From positions 62,001 through 126,000 of the forward strand of contig JADNRX010000089.1 in assembly GCA_015501595.1 (NCBI GenBank): a DNA stretch of 64,000 nt, in the 5' to 3' direction. This DNA is from Hymenopellis radicata (Eukaryota; Basidiomycota; Agaricomycetes; Agaricales; Physalacriaceae). The notes below the pieces were generated by a model. That model searched no databases. It was not told the DNA's origin and worked only from the letters and a program-made list of their open reading frames with translations. This document shows positions 58,870 through 64,000 of the stretch, piece by piece (the stretch's first letter is position 1; each line of letters begins with the position of its first letter). Position numbers and translations under genes: made by a program.

Positions 58870-59260
58870 TTCGCCAGCGCACCGAGGATGGCGCATATAC
58901 ACGCCTCAGTAGCTGTCTCTGGGCATCCCGGGATCCTTCGTCAGAAACAGCTCCGCGTCAGTGCATACAAAGCGCTGTACATGACATTGTTCATCGCGCA
59001 GTTCCATCCGAGGAGAGCTGCTCATGAACGCGCTGTCGTTGACGCGAGGATGAGAGTGAGTATGGAGATGGTTCCGCGTCGGCCGAGGATGGGGAGTTCG
59101 ACGAGGTAGCCGGCAATGAGGGCGACTGGGACGCCGATAACGCTCAGAATGATCTGCTATAATGATGGTGAGCAGAATGAAAGAGTTTGTGGAGACAATG
59201 CATTTACGTTGTGAACCGTCGCCGATATCTGTGTCGCGCGTTGAGAGGCTACGTGCATAG
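58870..59260 (-). pseudogene. MFS transporter remnant (SV2-like)
   Basis: The - strand exon 59022-59153 reads ILSVIGVPVALIAGYLVE and LGRRGTISILTLILASTT, typical of the C-terminal half of fungal SV2-like major facilitator transporters. It is preceded by a 54-nt intron (59154-59207) and ATQISATVHN. A TGA replaces a codon before ALLGWNCAMNNVMYSALYAL, and a frame change follows before ELFLTKDPG. Upstream transporter parts are not recognisable. Confidence 0.75.
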
Positions 59261-60804
59261 GTAGGTCTGAATCTTCCTTGAAATGACTGAAAGAACGTAC
59301 GAGTATGTGACACAAGCATTGTAAAGTGAGAACTTGGGAGATGAGAAGAGTGGGGCCGGATCGAAGGACAACAGAACGGGATGATGGGAGTCTGGAAATA
59401 GTACTGATGGAAATAGAAAACGAAATTAAGAAGAAATACGCACTGTGTTGAGCTGGACGCGTCCGCGACGCCAACCAGCCCAAATCCAAACTTCTGTCCG
59501 TGTTGTAGGCTGACATGACGGCGCAGGAGTCCAGCCAGCATCTTGAACTCCAGCATCATCGTCCAGAAGCGTGGCTGCTCCGTCCCGGAGGCTTACGCGT
59601 TCGCAGCGTGCTCGTTGTGAAAGAAAAATCAGAGGAAGGTTGGTGGTTGCTGGTAAGGTCGTTGGTGATGCTGTTCGGGTCCGAAAAGCGTGCCGACACA
59701 TGCCGACACCTCCAGAATAAATATTCGTCCAGGATGCCTCCAAGCGTGCACGCGTTGGAACGAGTGGTGTTGGTAGAAGCGAAGATCGAGTTGAGATTGC
59801 AGGACGGCAATTGGTGCCGACTGACTGCCAACAATCGCGTGATTTGAATCTTGAATACGATTCGCTGGGGCTCAAGTCCCAATCGAGCCGTTTCCCCGAA
59901 AGGACTTAGGCCTTGAAACCTGGCCTCAGCCAAACGGACGCTTAGGCCCGACTTGAAAAGAAAGATTAGATCGTCGTTATTTGCCGCTCTAGCACGATTA
60001 ACATGAGTCATAACTCGATTACGACCACTCAGATCCAGGGTTAACTGGATCATTGATGGGACAATGATGTCACGCCGGGAACCTGACTCGAAATGGAAGT
60101 CCCCGACGACGAATCGTCCGAAATTGGCCAAGTCGCACTGCCGAGGTGGGGGAGTTAGAGGATTTCACTCACAATTGTCATCCTTGAGAGAGCTATTGTA
60201 CCTAGATACCTACTTTTCCTGTTATGTATTATTCAGTGATGCTTAATGAGTGATTTGGGATCATGCCGACACAGAATGTTCTCTGTAGGGCAAAATTACA
60301 TAGTGTTCACCCGAGTGCGCCACAAATGGATGCATGGTGGACTCCCACACATACTTAATCAGCACATTTAGGGGGGATCTGATTCAAATATGACTTCACT
60401 TTCTATGCTCTTAGCAATTTTCTCAAATAACAGCACTAGGACTACTTGACGGTGTAAATAAGGTAGGTATGTGCCCCGAAGGCGGCTCCCCAAATGGGAT
60501 GTACCCAGAAAAGGTGACCCCGCCATCAATGATCGGGGTAACCCTGCCGGGCCCGGGATCCGAGTGGTCGTGATCGACTAATCTCCCCGATTAACATCAA
60601 ATTAGCTCGTCAATACATGCAATGGTATGTAACTAATCCTCTCTCTCTTTCCCTTTTTTTCTCTCTTTTCTCCAACTTGAAAAACTTGAAAAACCCACTT
60701 TCTGTACAGACATGAGCCATAGGCCTGGAGTAAGGCTCTTTCCCTACAAACTTCGCGTTCGACTTGGTGGCGCCTCATTGAGGTAGCTTAGGCCTTATAA
60801 CTGG
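59261..60804. other. Intergenic, mostly degenerate
   Basis: Frames on both strands up to 60130 show no domain; the right-hand part is AT-rich with a T-rich run near 60645-60670. It may hold further decayed transporter sequence. Confidence 0.4.
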
Positions 60805-60876
60805 AGCAGCATGGCGCAGTGGTAGCGCGCGGGGCCCATAACCCCGAGGTCACTTGATCGAAACAAGTTGATGCTA
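60805..60876 (+). tRNA. Initiator tRNA-Met (CAT), second copy
   Basis: Identical to 19269-19340 except for one base in the 3' acceptor strand (TGATGCT instead of TGCTGCT). This turns the fifth acceptor pair into G:A. All other stems, the CAT anticodon and the A54/A60 T loop are kept, and a T6 run follows at 60897. Flanks differ from copy 1. It could be functional with a weakened stem or an early pseudogene. Confidence 0.88.
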
Positions 60877-61155
60877 TCGATGTTACTTATGTAGTCTTTT
60901 TTGCCCTTCCACAGGCGCACGCCATAGTATACGCAAATGGGAAAAGTCTGTCGCTGCGACTGACGCGTGTCGGTGTAAGCTCAGGGATCATGCAGGGACG
61001 GACTGAGGAGAGAGCAGATTGCCTATAGCTAATTGCTTCCGTCGGAAGATCCCTATTCTTAACTTCCGTCCCCCCTCATAGCTCACTGACCACTTTATTC
61101 AAGAAATGCAAGTTCGCCTTATTGTACGTTCGTAAAATACTAACGGACTTGTTAG
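60877..61155. other. Short intergenic stretch
   Basis: Between the tRNA and the F-box gene; nothing else seen besides the terminator. Confidence 0.4.
60897..60902 (+). terminator. Pol III terminator (T6)
   Basis: Run of six T twenty bases after the tRNA end. Confidence 0.75.
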
Positions 61156-62748
61156 ATGATTAATGTGCCGACTAATACAAGCCAGTTCCCTCCTGCCCTA
61201 TCTGAATTCCTACCAGACATCCAGCAAAGCAGTCCTACTCCCCGAATGTTACGCCTGTTGACATCCAACGAGGCTCCGTCCGATACCGAAATGGAACAGT
61301 TTCAGGCTTTAATAACCCAATCCTCCTCCTCTGCACGACTGCTCGCCGAAAAGATATCCGTAACGAAAGACCTCCTAGAGTTTCTCGTGAAACAGAGGAA
61401 ACAGGCCAAGTCGAATCGCGCAGATGCCAAATTAATCCTGCACCCAATGCGCCGGCTTCCTTACGATGTCCTGGAAACAATATTTACGTACACGTCGGGC
61501 TTCGACGCTCTAGGCGATTCGTTGAACACCAAATATGCGCCTTGGACGCTCTCCCACGTCTGCCGGCAATGGCGCTTCACGGCACTATCCATAGCTAATT
61601 TATGGAGCACCCTCGACATCTCGTTGTCCAAGGCCCCATCTCGGTATCGGCTCCAGCTCTGTCTAGAGAGATCTAAGGAGCGTCCTTTGGATGTATGCCT
61701 TACCTTTCGGCGCTCACAATTGGAAACTCAGGGGAGCCTCCTTGATGTTCTATACCCAAGCTCTCCGAGATGGGTCGAACTGAGGCTAGAAGTGCCGATC
61801 GACTGTTTACGGGACATGGAATCCCGTGTCTACTTGCCCAAACTCAAGAAAGCTACCATCGTTCAGCGACCTACGGAGGATGTGTCAGCAATCATCGCTC
61901 GCTCATCGTTGTTCTCCACGTCTATCCACCTAAAGTCCCTAAACGCGGCGGTCAACTTCCCATTCTTCCGATTTACGTTCTATGGACAGAAAATCACGTA
62001 TTTCCGGTCCATGCACGACAGATTACTGGACCATCTCTACGCGCTGCAACACATGCCCAACCTCCGTGAAGCCGTTCTGCATTGTCATCCGTCAATGAGA
62101 GCTCTTTCCTACCCCCGCACCGTGACTATGAAAAAGTTACGCACGCTTCAGATATTCGAAGCACACGACATGGCTACCGGGGCCACACGTGCAGCGGACC
62201 TCTTCGACTTTCTCGAGCTCCCCGCGCTGAAGCGCCTAACGCTCGACCTCCTGGCGTCCGCCCGCTTTCCGCAAATCCGGCCCGCCCCGACGACGCTCAC
62301 CAATCTCACCGTCGTCATTGCCTCGCTTCCTCCAACGGCAGCCGCTACCGACGCGCTCGTTGCTTTCCTCCAGACTGTACCGAACGTCAAGCGTTTCGTC
62401 CTGCGCTGCGATACCGTACCGGCAGATCTAGTCCGGAGTCTCACTGCCAATCTCTCATCATCCTACGAGTCGTCTCGCCCAGCCGTAACACCCCTCCTCC
62501 CGCACCTGGAGGAAATCTTCTTCCAGGGTCTTCCCGCTGGACTGAGCCACAGCACGACTGTGCTCCTCGTCGCACTGGCGCTGTCCCGGCGGCGCAACGA
62601 AGCGCAGGGGTGCGCCAATCTCCAGATGATGGGGTTGGACGCGCGAATGGTGCTTTGCGATAACGATTTGATGCTCGAGGCGTGGAAGCGGTTGAGAGAG
62701 GACGGCTTGCATGTGCCTTGTTCGCATATGCATAGAGGGTGCAATTGA
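61156..62748 (+). CDS. F-box protein
   Basis: Single exon, 530 aa, intact. A probable coiled coil lies at about 45-90 (EMEQFQALITQ, LAEKISVTKDLLEFLVKQRK), followed by an F-box-like domain at about 98-150 (MRRLPYDVLETIFTYTSG, WTLSHVCRQWRFTALSIANL). This coil-then-F-box order is very common in agaric F-box proteins. The rest carries leucine-rich strands (LKRLTLDLLASARF, LTNLTVVIASL). Probable SCF ubiquitin ligase adaptor; substrate unknown. Lack of introns sets it apart from its neighbours. Confidence 0.88.
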   Translation: MINVPTNTSQFPPALSEFLPDIQQSSPTPRMLRLLTSNEAPSDTEMEQFQALITQSSSSARLLAEKISVTKDLLEFLVKQRKQAKSNRADAKLILHPMRRLPYDVLETIFTYTSGFDALGDSLNTKYAPWTLSHVCRQWRFTALSIANLWSTLDISLSKAPSRYRLQLCLERSKERPLDVCLTFRRSQLETQGSLLDVLYPSSPRWVELRLEVPIDCLRDMESRVYLPKLKKATIVQRPTEDVSAIIARSSLFSTSIHLKSLNAAVNFPFFRFTFYGQKITYFRSMHDRLLDHLYALQHMPNLREAVLHCHPSMRALSYPRTVTMKKLRTLQIFEAHDMATGATRAADLFDFLELPALKRLTLDLLASARFPQIRPAPTTLTNLTVVIASLPPTAAATDALVAFLQTVPNVKRFVLRCDTVPADLVRSLTANLSSSYESSRPAVTPLLPHLEEIFFQGLPAGLSHSTTVLLVALALSRRRNEAQGCANLQMMGLDARMVLCDNDLMLEAWKRLREDGLHVPCSHMHRGCN

Positions 62749-63208
62749 GAATTGGGGCTTGGAGGTGGGAGGGAGGATTGGTGTCAGTGGGTTGAATGCA
62801 GGTTGAATGGCGTCTGAGAAACAGATGGGCGACGAAGGACGGGAAAGTGCATTGGAGACGCGTGAGATTCGCGGTGAGGAACGGACAAATATCCCGCTGG
62901 TACACCGCGGACGGGTTGCCTTCTGTGGAGCGCTACTCAATCCAGACTTTCGCACTCTTGGATATATTGAGGTTGGTTACTGCGTCGGCGGTTGTGAACT
63001 TGCACTGATAAACCTTACAACACCAGCTGTATATCGAGCCCTCGGAGTTCACTCCTGTCCCAAGGAACGCTTCAGTAATCTGACGTCCTGTATACTAACT
63101 CGTGTCTAGTTAGAAACGATGTTGTAATATCAAGCAACATGCATATTCAAGAATCCAAAGAGAACAAGCCCAAAGGTATACTTCATCAGCGACTGAATGT
63201 GGTGGACC
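62749..63208. other. Convergent intergenic region
   Basis: Between two converging genes; frames at 62796-63109 lack support. Confidence 0.4.
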
Positions 63209-64000
63209 TCAACCAAGGAGCAGTCGACTACCGAATGAAATCTCCAGGCGGGCATTAATCAACGCGATTCCGTCCTTTCTAAAGTCATCTGGTTCAACAA
63301 ATGATCCACCAGCATCGAACACCATGTTCGCAGCGCTCTCTCCATACGAAGGCCAATATGGAAGGTCGTTCAGAACGTGATTTGGGTTGAGCTACAGGGT
63401 ATCATGAATTCAAGAAACTGACTGAAGAAGATTGGATGGAACGAACACGGCGTGTAAACGATACCCATGCTCTTACCATGGCTTTCGAAACCGCCAACGC
63501 TTGAGGGTCAGTGCCTATGAAGATCTCATACGGATCAGAGAGGTCTGTGGGGTTGCCAAAGACAAATGGTATCTTGAAGGAGCTTTAGCACGGATACGCT
63601 ACTAAGTTGTGAACCCATCATACCTCTTCATAATGTGTCACGGAAGTTAGAATGTCACCAGTTATCGCAGTCGGAAGTCGCTCTGGTTGAGCATTGAACT
63701 GTTCCAGCCGAATCAGGTACTCATCCTCCTCAGCTCGAGATGGGCGACTCACCCGGAAAGAATAGACAGTCTGCGACCACTCTGTCATTACTTCACACAG
63801 CTGCCTCCTCGGTGCGATCATAACCATGTCTCCCGCAAAACTCGCAGACCGCTTGTACTGTAGTCCGTGCTCGGTAAAGTTGACGCCGCCGTCTCCAGTT
63901 CCGTACGGCGAGCCGAGACTGGAGTCACTTGGGTAGAATTCGAGCACCTTGGTTGCGGTGTCGGCGCTGATATTACGTCCGGTTGCAGTCGAGTCTGTTA
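63209..64000 (-). CDS. Type-B carboxylesterase, 3' part
   Basis: Exons 63624-64000 (runs off the window), 63477-63572 and 63209-63391; introns 51 and 85 nt; about 218 C-terminal residues. The blocks VLEFYPSDSSLGSPYGTG, YKRSASFAGDMVMIAPRR, IPFVFGNPTDLSDP and LNPNHVLNDLPYWPSYG match the end of the carboxylesterase type B (alpha/beta hydrolase) family. His in THYEEIPFVFG sits where the catalytic His of the family lies. The nucleophile Ser and signal peptide would be beyond the window edge. Probably a secreted ester hydrolase. Confidence 0.88.

Noticed and set aside
1..64000. CRISPR array, bacterial operon, viral or retrotransposon polymerase
   Set aside because: No regularly spaced short repeats, no Shine-Dalgarno-led gene chains, and no reverse transcriptase or integrase motifs were found on either strand.

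Overview
The window looks like nuclear DNA of a mushroom-forming basidiomycete (Agaricomycetes). Nearly every gene is broken by many introns of about 45-60 nt with GT..AG ends and CTRAY-type branch points. The recognisable families fit such a fungus: an Afi1-like DENN protein, a Zn2Cys6 regulator, a fungal phospholipase D, NOG1, a divergent G-alpha, F-box proteins, a TPR-CHAT protein, a PC-esterase-like protein and a type-B carboxylesterase. No bacterial operon, CRISPR array or virus was seen. Gene models were built by hand from splice signals, and reading phase was checked across each junction. Layout: (1) 1-6.6 kb is gene-poor: diverged repeats with palindrome-bearing intron-like units, an intron-dense locus with micro-exons, a 239-bp tandem duplication and a 78-bp minisatellite. 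(2) 6.6-17.7 kb holds three well-supported + strand genes: Afi1-like, Zn2Cys6 regulator and phospholipase D. (3) 19.3-21.5 kb has an initiator tRNA gene and an inverted pair of tiny secreted Cys-rich protein genes with a shared promoter region. (4) 22.2-28.5 kb and 45.7-50.5 kb are inverted copies of one segment carrying three unnamed genes, called here B (basic, Lys-rich), C and A (F-box-like), plus a fragment D. Most copies are decayed; C and B1 on the left are intact. A further broken B lies at 30.7-31.4 kb. (5) Between the arms are an unknown 196-aa gene, NOG1, an F-box/LRR gene, a 16-exon G-alpha-like gene and a 1059-aa gene of a family I recall as multi-copy in Agaricomycetes. (6) 50.6-64 kb holds a 1214-aa TPR-CHAT protein, a decayed unknown gene, a PC-esterase-like type II membrane protein, an MFS pseudogene, a second initiator tRNA copy, an F-box gene and the 3' part of a carboxylesterase. 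The genes do not form one pathway. The 19-31 kb and 45-56 kb stretches behave like accessory DNA: inverted duplication, truncated copies and a protease of an immunity-associated class. The rest is ordinary housekeeping and signalling. Several otherwise conserved genes (Afi1-like, the essential NOG1, the CHAT gene, A1) each need exactly one inserted or deleted base to read through. I read this mainly as assembly indels, which should be excluded before calling any of them broken.
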